From Variovorax sp. PAMC28562 (GTDB lineage Bacteria; Pseudomonadota; Gammaproteobacteria; Burkholderiales; Burkholderiaceae_C): 64,000 bases of DNA. Below the pieces are notes generated by a model. It was not told the DNA's origin. It ran no database searches and saw nothing but the letters and a program-made list of their open reading frames with translations. The number at the start of each line of letters is the position of its first letter. The first letter of the stretch is position 1. Both the position numbers and the translations under genes were made by a program. This document shows positions 1 through 8,109 of this stretch, piece after piece. The stretch covers positions 1,127,501-1,191,500 of the forward strand of contig NZ_CP060296.1 in NCBI RefSeq assembly GCF_014303735.1, written 5' to 3'.

Positions 1-202
1 GAGCCGCATCCTGCATCCCGGCATGGTGCTGACCATCGAGCCCGGCATCTACGTGCGGCCGGGCGAAGGCGTGCCCGAGCGCTTCCACAACATCGGCATC
101 CGCATCGAGGACGATGCGATCGTCACCGCGACGGGCTGCGAATTGATCTCGCGCGGGGTGCCTGTGAACGGGGACGAGATCGAGGCGTTGATGCGGGCTT
201 AG
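1..202 (+). CDS. pepP: Xaa-Pro aminopeptidase (aminopeptidase P), C-terminal fragment
   Basis: Only the last 66 codons are present; the reading frame enters at base 2 and ends at TAG 200-202. The visible part holds the conserved '[11 protein letters not shown]' segment of the pita-bread metallopeptidase fold, in which the Glu is a metal ligand, followed by 'NIGIRIEDD', which supplies the last metal-binding Glu. This is the normal end of an M24B proline aminopeptidase, which removes N-terminal residues preceding proline in the cytoplasm. The rest of the gene lies left of the window, so its start and operon cannot be judged. Confidence 0.85.
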   Translation, partial: SRILHPGMVLTIEPGIYVRPGEGVPERFHNIGIRIEDDAIVTATGCELISRGVPVNGDEIEALMRA

Positions 203-203
203 G

Positions 204-1277
204 TCAGGCCGCCAATGCGGCTTTCACCCGTGCTGCGACCGTTACGGGATCAACCGCCTTCAGCAGCACGCTCCCCCGGACGATCAGGTCGGCGCCGACC
301 AGTATCTTGACGGCAGGATTGCTCATCTGAGACCGGGTTTGTTCGGCGAGCAGCGTGATGGCGAGATAGCCGATCTTTTGCTTGGACACGTCGATGGTCG
401 TCAACGGCGGGTCCATGGTTGCGCTCATCGGCAGGTTGTCGAAGCCGATCAGGGAAAGATCCTGGGGAATCCGGATGTCGAACTCGCGCAATGCCTTGAT
501 GCATCCGTACGCAATGATGTCGTTGGTGCAGAAGTAACACTCCGGAACCGTCAGGCCGTCCTGCAGCTTTCGCAACATGTCTTGGTACGCGCCCTCGTAG
601 GTCGAATCGACCGTGACGATATCGCGCGGACTGAACTTGAGGCCGAACGCTTTCATGCCCTCCACGAATGCTTCGCGGCGCAAATGAAAATTGATCGTCT
701 TGACGTTGCTTGCAATGAAGCCGATTCGCCGGAACCCACGCTCCACGAAGTGCGACAGGATCTTGTAGACCGCGTCCTTGTTGTTCATGTTGACGAAATT
801 GCACTCGAGCACGTCATAGAAGGTGTCGATGACGACGAGCGGAATCTCTGTGGCCTGAAATAGCTGAATATCCCCTTGCGTCAACTCCGTGCCCAACACC
901 ACGACGCCACTCAGGTTTGCACCCGCAAGCGAGGCCACGACGTCCTCGATCGACTGGCCCTCATGGCTCACAACCTCCAGCTTGAAGCCACGTTCGGTCG
1001 CGTGTTGGGACATGCCATCGATGTAGTCGGAGATAAAGGTGTTGTGGTCGCGGTTCACGGTGTGGCCGTGCTTGGCGATCTTTAAAAAACGCAAGGTGCC
1101 GACGTGACCCGCCTTCGCGGCTTTGGCCGGTTTCGGCATGTAGTTCAGCCCTGCCGCGGCCACCAAAACTTTCGCGCGGGTCTCGTCCGAGATTGCACCT
1201 TTGCCGTTCAGGACGAGCGATACGGTGGCCGGTGAAACCTGGGCAGACAGGGCAATGTCTTTGATGGTCGGCGTCAT
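204..1277 (-). CDS. LacI-family transcriptional regulator
   Basis: A 357-residue repressor. I start it at ATG 1275-1277, because 'MTPTIKDIALSAQVSPATV' is the canonical first helix-turn-helix of LacI proteins; the reading frame stays open for 29 more codons upstream but those do not resemble the family. The helix-turn-helix (about residues 3-25) and hinge are followed by a periplasmic-binding-protein-like sensor domain ending in 'LSLIGFDNLPMSATMDPPLTTI', the usual LacI C-terminal motif (split here across ordinary spacing). It is divergent from the ABC transporter and DAK kinase genes, so it most likely represses them and is relieved by the imported sugar or its phosphate. The ligand is unknown. 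It ends one base after the pepP stop region, convergent with that gene. Confidence 0.9.
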   Translation of the reverse strand: MTPTIKDIALSAQVSPATVSLVLNGKGAISDETRAKVLVAAAGLNYMPKPAKAAKAGHVGTLRFLKIAKHGHTVNRDHNTFISDYIDGMSQHATERGFKLEVVSHEGQSIEDVVASLAGANLSGVVVLGTELTQGDIQLFQATEIPLVVIDTFYDVLECNFVNMNNKDAVYKILSHFVERGFRRIGFIASNVKTINFHLRREAFVEGMKAFGLKFSPRDIVTVDSTYEGAYQDMLRKLQDGLTVPECYFCTNDIIAYGCIKALREFDIRIPQDLSLIGFDNLPMSATMDPPLTTIDVSKQKIGYLAITLLAEQTRSQMSNPAVKILVGADLIVRGSVLLKAVDPVTVAARVKAALAA

Positions 1278-1456
1278 GCGATCGGTGCTTTCCGTGTTCG
1301 CGACTTCGCGCGAACACAATTTTATTTTAGTAAATAGTAGCTGAACGACCCCGTTATCAACCAACTGTTCTCACTAATTTTCCAATTGACTGTGTTTTCA
1401 GTCGACTGATAGTTTGAGCATCTCCATTGGTAATCCACAAGGGTTTTTACCGATTC

Positions 1457-1492
1457 TTGACGTAGCTCGACATCCTAGGATATTAACTAAAC
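1457..1492 (+). promoter_or_regulatory. Candidate promoter and operator of the sugar-transport operon
   Basis: TTGACG at 1457-1462 and TATTAA at 1481-1486 are separated by 18 bases and sit just upstream of the GTG start at 1512, a plausible sigma-70 promoter with a short leader. TATTAACTAAAC (1481-1492), overlapping the -10, resembles in reverse complement the segment TTTTAGTAAATA at 1325-1336 on the repressor side. Both could be operator sites for the divergent LacI protein. This is inference from sequence only. Confidence 0.35.
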
Positions 1493-1511
1493 GTCAATAG
1501 GTTTTAGCAAA

Positions 1512-2546
1512 GTGAGTGCCAAGCGCGATCCGCAACTGCTGTTCCTTGTCGGCATCAACCTCGTTGTGTTGCTGGCCGGAGCCGTCATGTCGCGCGGGGC
1601 TTTCATCGACCCGTACAACCTTCAGTCGATGGCCGGCCAGTTGCCCGAGCTCGGCTTGCTCGCAATGGGCGTGATGTTGGCAATGAGCTCCGGCAACGGC
1701 GGCATCGATCTGTCGGGCATCTCGTTGGCCAATCTGGCCGGCGTCACTTCGGCGTTGTTGGTGTCGCCGCTTATCTCCGCCGATGACGCCCCGATACTCT
1801 TCACGGCAGCCTTCGCAGCGGTCGCCCTCGTCGTCGGATTGGTCGGCGGCATCGTCAACGGGCTTCTGATCGCACGAATCGGCCTGACTCCGATTCTGTG
1901 CACGCTGGGTACCCAACTCGTGTTCACCGGGCTGGCCGTGGTCTTGTCGGGCGGGCCGTCGGTCAGGGTCGGGAGTGCCGGGCCATTGATGGAAATCGGC
2001 AACGGCTTGGTTTTCGGGGTGCCAATTTCGTTTCTCATCTTCTGCGCCGTCATGGTGTCGGTCGGCGCGGTTCTGAAGTTCAGTCCCTTTGGCATCCGCT
2101 TGTTTCTCATGGGCACGAATCCCAAGGCGGCGCGGTACGCAGGGTTCGGACAGACCCGCCTGCTCGTCACGACCTACGGTCTTTGCGGCGTGCTTGCCGG
2201 GGTCGCCGGTGTGCTGATCGCTTCGAGAAACGTCAACGTGAAGTGGGACTACGGCCAGTCGTATCTGCTGATCGCGATTTTGATTACCGTCATGGCGGGC
2301 GTGAAGCCGGAAGGTGGCTATGGCCGGATGACTTGCCTCTTCCTGTCTGCGACGGCGCTGCAATTGCTGTCGAGCATGCTCAATTTTGCCGACGTTTCGA
2401 ACTTCTTTCGCGACTGCGCCTGGGGTGCTCTGCTTCTGGCGTTTCTCGCCATCAGCCGCTACGACATCGGCAGCCTTTTCAGACGACCGATTCGATCTGT
2501 CACCTCCTCGCTGCAGACCCCTCCTGCATCGAAGACTCTGTCCTGA
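1512..2546 (+). CDS. Sugar ABC transporter permease (first)
   Basis: A 344-residue hydrophobic protein of the RbsC/LsrC/LsrD branch of BPD_transp_2 permeases, starting at GTG 1512. About eight to ten membrane segments can be read, with the family landmarks 'GGIDLSGISLANLAG' near residue 60 and 'GGIVNGLLIARIGLTPIL' near 115, which are characteristic of inner-membrane permeases for pentoses, AI-2 and related polyols. It is the first gene of the operon and is followed after 23 bases by the binding protein. A second permease (5155-6186) suggests a heterodimeric channel. The tail after residue 325 is polar and low in similarity to the family. Confidence 0.88.
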   Translation: MSAKRDPQLLFLVGINLVVLLAGAVMSRGAFIDPYNLQSMAGQLPELGLLAMGVMLAMSSGNGGIDLSGISLANLAGVTSALLVSPLISADDAPILFTAAFAAVALVVGLVGGIVNGLLIARIGLTPILCTLGTQLVFTGLAVVLSGGPSVRVGSAGPLMEIGNGLVFGVPISFLIFCAVMVSVGAVLKFSPFGIRLFLMGTNPKAARYAGFGQTRLLVTTYGLCGVLAGVAGVLIASRNVNVKWDYGQSYLLIAILITVMAGVKPEGGYGRMTCLFLSATALQLLSSMLNFADVSNFFRDCAWGALLLAFLAISRYDIGSLFRRPIRSVTSSLQTPPASKTLS

Positions 2547-2569
2547 GGGTTTAGAAATTGGAGACTCGC

Positions 2570-3568
2570 ATGAAACGCATTTCTTTCAAGGCTTCCGTCA
2601 TCGGAGCGGCATTGGTTGCCACCGTCGGCGTGCTGAGCGCGCAAGACAAGCCCGTGATCGCGACCGTGGTCAAGATCAGCGGGATTCCATGGTTCAACCG
2701 GATGGACGTGGGTGTCAAGGAATTCGCCGCATCGAACCCAACGCTAGTGGCAAGCCAAAGCGGCCCCGCTACGGCCGACGCCGCACAGCAGCTGAAGATC
2801 ATCGACGATCTGGTCGCCAGAAAGGTCAGCGCGCTGGCCGTGGTGCCGATGGACCCGGCGGTGATCGAAGGCGTGCTCAAGCGCGCCATGGACCGCGGCA
2901 TCGTCGTGGTCACTCACGAAGCCGATAACCAGAAGAACACCAACGCCAACATCGAAGCGTTCGACAACGCCGCCTACGGCACCGCGTTGAACGAGAAGCT
3001 CGCCAACTGCATGGGCAAGCAGGGCAAGTGGACATCGTTTGTCGGATCGCTGGGAAGCCGCACCCATCTGCAGTGGGTCGATGCGGGGGCCGCGAATGCC
3101 AAGAGCTACCCGGGCATGACACTGGTCGACGCCAAGAACGAGTCATTCGACGACGCCAACAAGACCTATGAGAAAGCCAAGGAGATCCTTCGCAAGCACC
3201 CCGATATTCGCGGTTTCCAAAGCTCTGCGGGCAACGACGTGCTCGGCATCGGACGCGCCATTGAGGAGGCTGGTCTGCAAGGCAAGGTCTGCTTGGTCGG
3301 GACCGGTCTGCCCAACCCTTCTGCCAAATTGCTCGACTCTGGCGCCATCACGGCGATTGGCTTCTGGGATCCAAAAGATGCCGGCATCGCGATGAACACC
3401 GTTGCCAAGATGCTGCTTGAAAAGAAGGCTTTGACCGATGGCATCAACCTTGGCGTGAAAGGCTACGAAAAAGTCTCGGTCACCAAGGGACCCGGAACAG
3501 GATTGCTGCTCGTCGGTAACGCCATGGTCATTGCCGACAAGGTGACTTACAAGAACTACCTGTTCTGA
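2570..3568 (+). CDS. Sugar ABC transporter substrate-binding protein (LsrB/RhaS-like)
   Basis: A 332-residue periplasmic protein. The start is ATG 2570 with GGAG at 2560-2563. Residues 1-24 form a signal peptide (charged MKR, hydrophobic core, cleavage near SAQ-DK). The mature part is a type-I periplasmic binding fold with 'VVPMDPAVIEGVLKRAMDRG' and 'VVVTHEADNQ', typical of the LsrB/RhaS group that binds AI-2, rhamnose or small polyols. It delivers substrate to the permease pair encoded on either side. The exact ligand cannot be read from sequence, but the downstream dihydroxyacetone-kinase-like genes point to a ketose or a polyol oxidised to one. Confidence 0.88.
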   Translation: MKRISFKASVIGAALVATVGVLSAQDKPVIATVVKISGIPWFNRMDVGVKEFAASNPTLVASQSGPATADAAQQLKIIDDLVARKVSALAVVPMDPAVIEGVLKRAMDRGIVVVTHEADNQKNTNANIEAFDNAAYGTALNEKLANCMGKQGKWTSFVGSLGSRTHLQWVDAGAANAKSYPGMTLVDAKNESFDDANKTYEKAKEILRKHPDIRGFQSSAGNDVLGIGRAIEEAGLQGKVCLVGTGLPNPSAKLLDSGAITAIGFWDPKDAGIAMNTVAKMLLEKKALTDGINLGVKGYEKVSVTKGPGTGLLLVGNAMVIADKVTYKNYLF

Positions 3569-3595
3569 TCCGATAGAAGCAAAGCGGGCCAGACG

Positions 3596-5158
3596 ATGGA
3601 ACCACGGCAAAGCTCAGACGAGGTTGCGACTGCGCCCGCATTTCTTAAAGTACAAGGCATCCACAAACGGTTTGGGGGCGTGCATGCGCTGCGTGGCATC
3701 GACCTTCGCATTGAACGGGGTGAGATCTATCACCTGCTTGGTGAAAACGGCTGCGGCAAGAGCACGCTGATCAAGATCATCTCGGGCGCGCAGCCGCCCG
3801 ATGAAGGCGTCATCTGGCTCGACGGCACCGCTTTCAGTTCACTGACGCCGATCGAGTCGCTGACGGCGGGCATCGAAACGGTATATCAGGACTTGTCGCT
3901 GATACCCAATATGACGGTCGCCGAAAATGTGGCCTTGTCGGAGCAATTGGTGCGCTACGGCGGCCGGCTGGCACGGCGTCTGGATCGCAATGCGATGCGA
4001 TCGACAGCGCGCCGCGCCCTCGCCTCGGTCGACCTGGCGACGGACGACGTGTTTCTGGACACGATCGTCGCCGACTTGCCACTGGCCGTTCGGCAACTCC
4101 TGGCCATCGCGCGCGCCATTGCCACACGGGCCAAGCTGGTCATCATGGACGAGCCCACCACCTCGCTTACCCGAAAGGAAGTGGACAACCTGATCCGCGT
4201 GGTGGACGAACTTCGGCGAGAACGGGTGGCCGTTCTATTTGTGACCCACAAGCTCGACGAGTGCTATCGAATCGGTGGCAACGCAATCGTTTTTCGTGAT
4301 GGGCAATGCGTGGCCCAAGGACCCGTCCACAGTTACTCGAAGTCCGAGCTCGGCCACCTGATGACCGGCAAGGTCATCGATGGAAGCCGATACCGGCGCG
4401 GCAGTCCGGATGGGCAGCTTTTGTTGCGTGTCGATAACCTGGGTTGTGGAGACTCTTTTCGGGGCGTGAGTTTTCAGGTCGAGCGCGGCGAAGTGCTTGG
4501 CATTACAGGGTTGATGGACTCCGGGCGAAACGAACTGGCATTGGCCATCGCCGGCGTACTCGGTGCAACTTCCGGCGTCATCAGCATGGACGGGACGCCT
4601 ATCGCATTGACTCGACCGTCGGACGCGATCGAACACGGGATCGGTTACGTGCCGGAGGATCGACTGGCTGAAGGACTGTTCCTGGACAAGCCCATCCTGA
4701 TCAACATGAGTGCACTGATCCTGGACCGCTTGAAAAACCGCCTGGGTTTGCTCGACAGGCCCAAGGCGCGATCGATTGCAGAAGGGCTGGTCGCCGAGCT
4801 GCGCGTCATGACACCGAGTGTCGATCTCCCGGTGCAATCGCTTTCCGGCGGCAACCAGCAACGCGTTCTGATCGGACGATGGCTCACCATCCAACCCAAA
4901 CTGCTGCTGCTCCACGGTCCGACTGTCGGTGTCGACGTCGGCTCCAAAGACACGATCTACAAAGCCATCCAGGCGTTGGCCGAAAAAGGAATGGCGCTCA
5001 TCGTCATCAGCGACGATCTCCCGGAACTGCTGCAAAACTGCGACCGCATTCTGGTGATGCGTCACGGCGAGGTCGCGCGGGAATTTGCGGCCAACGATGC
5101 CGACGAAGAAAGCCTGTACGACACCATGGTGGCTGCGCAACGAGAGACCGCTTCATGA
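3596..5158 (+). CDS. Sugar ABC transporter ATP-binding protein, two NBDs
   Basis: A 520-residue fused double ATPase of the RbsA/LsrA type. NBD1 has Walker A 'GENGCGKSTL' (about residue 50) and Walker B 'LVIMDEPTT' but a weak signature ('LPLAVRQLLAIARA'). NBD2 has a degenerate Walker A ('GLMDSGRNEL'), a good signature 'LSGGNQQRVLIGRWL', and 'LLLLHGPTVGVDVGS' where the usual Asp-Glu of Walker B is His-Gly. So the only complete ATP site should combine NBD1 Walker motifs with the NBD2 signature, as is usual in this family. It overlaps the following permease by 4 bases (ATGA at 5155-5158), indicating coupled translation. Confidence 0.92.
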   Translation: MEPRQSSDEVATAPAFLKVQGIHKRFGGVHALRGIDLRIERGEIYHLLGENGCGKSTLIKIISGAQPPDEGVIWLDGTAFSSLTPIESLTAGIETVYQDLSLIPNMTVAENVALSEQLVRYGGRLARRLDRNAMRSTARRALASVDLATDDVFLDTIVADLPLAVRQLLAIARAIATRAKLVIMDEPTTSLTRKEVDNLIRVVDELRRERVAVLFVTHKLDECYRIGGNAIVFRDGQCVAQGPVHSYSKSELGHLMTGKVIDGSRYRRGSPDGQLLLRVDNLGCGDSFRGVSFQVERGEVLGITGLMDSGRNELALAIAGVLGATSGVISMDGTPIALTRPSDAIEHGIGYVPEDRLAEGLFLDKPILINMSALILDRLKNRLGLLDRPKARSIAEGLVAELRVMTPSVDLPVQSLSGGNQQRVLIGRWLTIQPKLLLLHGPTVGVDVGSKDTIYKAIQALAEKGMALIVISDDLPELLQNCDRILVMRHGEVAREFAANDADEESLYDTMVAAQRETAS

Positions 5159-6186
5159 CATCGGCCAACATCGTGATCGTCGCTCCGCCGACACGCGTGC
5201 CGTGGCCGATCCGGCTGCGGATTCGCCTCGACCGCCGCCCCGAGCTTTTCACCTTGTTCCTGCTGGTGTGCCTGTGCGCATTCGTAGGGATTGCCAATCC
5301 GGACTTCTTCCAGGCCGCGACTCTTTTCGACCTCGCGCGCTCGAGCGTGGTCACCGGGCTGTTTGCGCTGGGCGTGTTCGTTATTTTGGCGGCGGGTGGC
5401 ATCGATGTGTCCTTCACGGCAATCGCCGCACTCTCGATGTATTCGGTCACGCAACTGGTGGTGACGCACTTCCCGAGCGCGCCACTGATACTGGTGTTCG
5501 CCGCCGCAGCGCTGGGCGGCGGCGTGCTCGGCCTGATCAACGGCTTCCTGGTCCACGAACTCAAAGCGCCATCGCTCATCGTCACCATCGGCACTCAGTA
5601 CTTGTTCAGAGGATTTCTTCTGACCTTCATCGGTACGGCATGGGTCGCTTCGTTACCCGATCAAATGGACCATTTCGGCAAACTCGCCTTGATCGAGTTC
5701 GTCTCCGTACGCGGCACCAAAGCCATGTTGCCGGCGTTCTTCCTGGCGTTGCCTGCAGTCGCCGGCCTCACTTGGTGGATCCTCAATCGGACCCTCATGG
5801 GGCGCGCCATCTTTGCCACTGGCGGCAGTCGCGATGTCGCAGAGCGCCTGGGCTACAACTTGCGCGCGGTGCACTTCTTCATCTTTGCCTACACCGGCGC
5901 TCTTGCCGGGGTGGCGGGAATGATCCACGTCTGCAGCAGCCGAATGGCCAACCCGTTCGACCTGGTCGGGATGGAGATCGACGTCATCGCCGCGGTCGTA
6001 CTGGGCGGTGCGCGCATCACCGGCGGTACCGGGACCGTCACCGGCACTGTGCTGGGCGTGGTGCTGGTCGTGGTCATCAACAACGTGCTGATCATGGCGG
6101 GCGTGCCGAGTACCTGGCAGCGCCTGGTGGTCGGCGCCTTCATTCTGGTTGCAGGTGCGTTCTTTGTGGTGCGCCGCCGGCGTTGA
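5155..6186 (+). CDS. Sugar ABC transporter permease (second)
   Basis: A 343-residue inner-membrane permease of the same BPD_transp_2 family as the first, starting at ATG 5155 inside the ATPase stop codon. It has a cytoplasmic N-terminal stretch of about 30 residues, then eight or more membrane segments. Landmarks are 'GGIDVSFTAIAALSMYSV' and, late in the protein, 'VLGGARITGGTGTVTGT', the conserved cytoplasmic loop that contacts the ATPase. It is followed after 40 bases by dhaK with its own strong ribosome binding site (AAGGAG 6215-6220). Confidence 0.9.
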   Translation: MTSANIVIVAPPTRVPWPIRLRIRLDRRPELFTLFLLVCLCAFVGIANPDFFQAATLFDLARSSVVTGLFALGVFVILAAGGIDVSFTAIAALSMYSVTQLVVTHFPSAPLILVFAAAALGGGVLGLINGFLVHELKAPSLIVTIGTQYLFRGFLLTFIGTAWVASLPDQMDHFGKLALIEFVSVRGTKAMLPAFFLALPAVAGLTWWILNRTLMGRAIFATGGSRDVAERLGYNLRAVHFFIFAYTGALAGVAGMIHVCSSRMANPFDLVGMEIDVIAAVVLGGARITGGTGTVTGTVLGVVLVVVINNVLIMAGVPSTWQRLVVGAFILVAGAFFVVRRRR

Positions 6187-6226
6187 CCGTGCCAAGCGCA
6201 AGAACGAAAAACATAAGGAGAAGAAT

Positions 6227-7234
6227 ATGAAGAAGTTTTTAAATCAAGCTGAAGACTTCGTCGACGAAATGCTCGACGGCATCTACACCGCGCACCCAAA
6301 GCAGGTCGGCTTCGTAGCGCAGGATCGCCGATGCCTCGTGTCAACGCAGCCGCGTATCAAGGGCAAGGTCGGCCTTGCGACCGGCGGTGGCTCGGGGCAC
6401 TTGCCGTTGTTCCTGGGCTTCGTGGGCGCGGGTCTGCTGGACGGCGCCGCTGTCGGCGGCGTCTTCCAATCGCCGAGCGCCGACCAGATGTACGAAGTTA
6501 CCAAGGCCATCGATCAGGGTGCCGGTGTGCTCTATATCTACGGCAACTACACCGGCGATATCCTGAACTTCGACATGGCCACCGAAATGGCCGAAATGGA
6601 AAATATCCGGGTGTTGTCGGTGGTCGGCAACGACGACGTCGCTTCTTCGCCGCCAGGGCAGGAACACAAGCGGCGTGGCGTTGCAGGCACGTTCTTCGTC
6701 TTCAAGGCAGCTGGCGCCGCAGCGAGTGAAGGCATGGCCTTGGACGAAGTCAAGCGCGTTGCCGAAAAGGCCAAGGCCAATACGCGCACCATGGGCGTGG
6801 CACTGAGCAGCTGCATCGTGCCGGAGGTCGGCCACGCGACGTTTTCCATTGGTGAAGAGGAGATGGAAATCGGTATGGGAATTCACGGCGAGCCAGGCAT
6901 TCGGCGCGGCCCGTTGTTGTCGGCCGACGCGGTGGTCGACGAGATGATGCGACCCATCCTGGCTGAACGTCCTCTGGGCAAAGGCGACGAAGTCGTCGTG
7001 CTGGTGAACGGTCTCGGCGCGACACCCAAGGAGGAGTTGTACATCCTCTTTCGGCGAGTCTCGGGGATTCTGAAAGAGCGCGGAGTTTCAATCTTTCACG
7101 CCTACGTAGGCGAGTTCGCCACCGCGATGGAAATGGCGGGTGCATCGATCTCTCTGCTCTATCTGGACGATGAACTCAAGCGACTGATTGCGGCGCCAGC
7201 GCAGTCTCCGTTCTTCATGCAGAACCCGTTGTGA
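6227..7234 (+). CDS. dhaK: Dihydroxyacetone kinase-like subunit DhaK
   Basis: A 335-residue protein matching the K domain of dihydroxyacetone kinases. The start ATG 6227 is set by AAGGAG six bases upstream. 'ATGGGSGHLPLF' (near residue 50) holds the substrate-contacting Gly-Ser-Gly-His, and 'MGIHGEPGI' (near 220) holds the His that forms the covalent hemiaminal with the ketone substrate. K binds the ketose and presents it to the L subunit for phosphorylation. Its place at the end of an ABC sugar operon suggests that the imported molecule, or its oxidation product, is a short ketose such as dihydroxyacetone or erythrulose; the substrate is inferred, not proved. No PTS DhaM gene is nearby, so ATP is the likely phosphoryl donor. 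Confidence 0.88.
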   Translation: MKKFLNQAEDFVDEMLDGIYTAHPKQVGFVAQDRRCLVSTQPRIKGKVGLATGGGSGHLPLFLGFVGAGLLDGAAVGGVFQSPSADQMYEVTKAIDQGAGVLYIYGNYTGDILNFDMATEMAEMENIRVLSVVGNDDVASSPPGQEHKRRGVAGTFFVFKAAGAAASEGMALDEVKRVAEKAKANTRTMGVALSSCIVPEVGHATFSIGEEEMEIGMGIHGEPGIRRGPLLSADAVVDEMMRPILAERPLGKGDEVVVLVNGLGATPKEELYILFRRVSGILKERGVSIFHAYVGEFATAMEMAGASISLLYLDDELKRLIAAPAQSPFFMQNPL

Positions 7235-7241
7235 GGCTTGC

Positions 7242-7895
7242 ATGATGCAAAGCATCGGAAAGACTGATCTGGCCGGACTGTTCGAACGCCTGCGTGACGT
7301 TTTTGCCCAGCAACGCGCATTCCTGATCGAGCTCGATGGAAAGGTCGGCGACAGCGACTTGGGCATCACGATGAACAAGGCCTTCGCCGCTGCCTTCGTC
7401 TCGGTCCAGGCCAACACGGGCGACTCGATCGGCAAGACACTGCAGCTTGCCGGTATGGCGATCGCCAAGGCAGCGCCATCGACCATGGGCACGTTGACTG
7501 CGACCGGTTTCATGAGTGGCGGCAAGGCTCTGGGCGAATGCCTCACGCTTTCCACTGCCGAATGGAGTGTTTTCTGGCGGGCCTATCACGATGCCGTAGC
7601 GCAGCGCGGCAAGGCGCAGCCGGGCGACAAGACGGTGGTCGATGTGCTCGGTCCGATTGCAGCCTCGCTCGAATCGTCAGCAAAGACGCAATCGCCGCTG
7701 CCGGATGCGCTGACGCTGGCAACCGAGGTCGCGGCGCAAGCACTCGAAGCGACCCGCACGATGGTGGCTCAGCATGGCAAAGCCGCCTGCTTCCAGGAGC
7801 AGTCGCTGGGCCTGCAGGATGCGGGCGCGACGGTAGCGTTCCTGCTCATCGACACGCTGCGTGCTTTCGCCACGCAAGACGAAAGCACGAAATAA
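7242..7895 (+). CDS. dhaL: Dihydroxyacetone kinase-like subunit DhaL
   Basis: A 217-residue helical protein of the DAK2/DhaL family that carries the nucleotide in the kinase. 'DGKVGDSDLGITMNKAF' (near residue 33) contains the acidic residues that chelate Mg-ATP, and 'APSTMGTLTATGF' (near 78) and 'LQDAGATVAFLLID' (near 195) are the other nucleotide-site segments. It begins 7 bases after dhaK at ATG-ATG 7242, so the two subunits are surely co-translated. Unlike fungal or Citrobacter enzymes, the two domains are separate polypeptides. A 3-hydroxyisobutyrate-dehydrogenase-family remnant follows immediately. Confidence 0.85.
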   Translation: MMQSIGKTDLAGLFERLRDVFAQQRAFLIELDGKVGDSDLGITMNKAFAAAFVSVQANTGDSIGKTLQLAGMAIAKAAPSTMGTLTATGFMSGGKALGECLTLSTAEWSVFWRAYHDAVAQRGKAQPGDKTVVDVLGPIAASLESSAKTQSPLPDALTLATEVAAQALEATRTMVAQHGKAACFQEQSLGLQDAGATVAFLLIDTLRAFATQDESTK

Positions 7896-7905
7896 GTCGC
7901 TGGCC

Positions 7906-8082
7906 ATGGCCAAGAAGTCCGGTCGCGACGGCCACGAACTGATCACGCTGTGGGGCGAATCGGACTTCCGCTCGCCGATGATCGACGGCGACTTCGCGGT
8001 GTCGTTTCACCTGCGGACGATGGTGAAGGACACGGAGTTGATCCGCAACCACTCAGAGAAATTCGGCGTACCGGTCATGTGA
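7906..8082 (+). pseudogene. Remnant of a 3-hydroxyisobutyrate dehydrogenase-family gene
   Basis: A 58-codon frame beginning 10 bases after dhaL. Its sequence, including 'MIDGDFAVSFHLRTMVKD' and ending 'GVPVM', resembles the start of the helical C-terminal domain (NAD_binding_11) of beta-hydroxyacid dehydrogenases, where the typical form is 'xMLxxDFxPGFxLDLxLKD...xxGVPLPL'. The whole Rossmann domain and the last 60 or so residues are missing, so it cannot be an active enzyme. It probably marks a deletion that removed a dehydrogenase once belonging to this catabolic operon. A functional short peptide cannot be excluded. Confidence 0.55.
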
Positions 8083-8109
8083 TGCCGCCGCCCTGAAGAG
8101 CCGCTGTCT

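Noticed and set aside
3596..5158. Calling the whole importer an AI-2 (lsr) system
   Set aside because: The binding protein is LsrB-like but lsrK, lsrR, lsrF and lsrG are absent and a DAK-type kinase is present instead.
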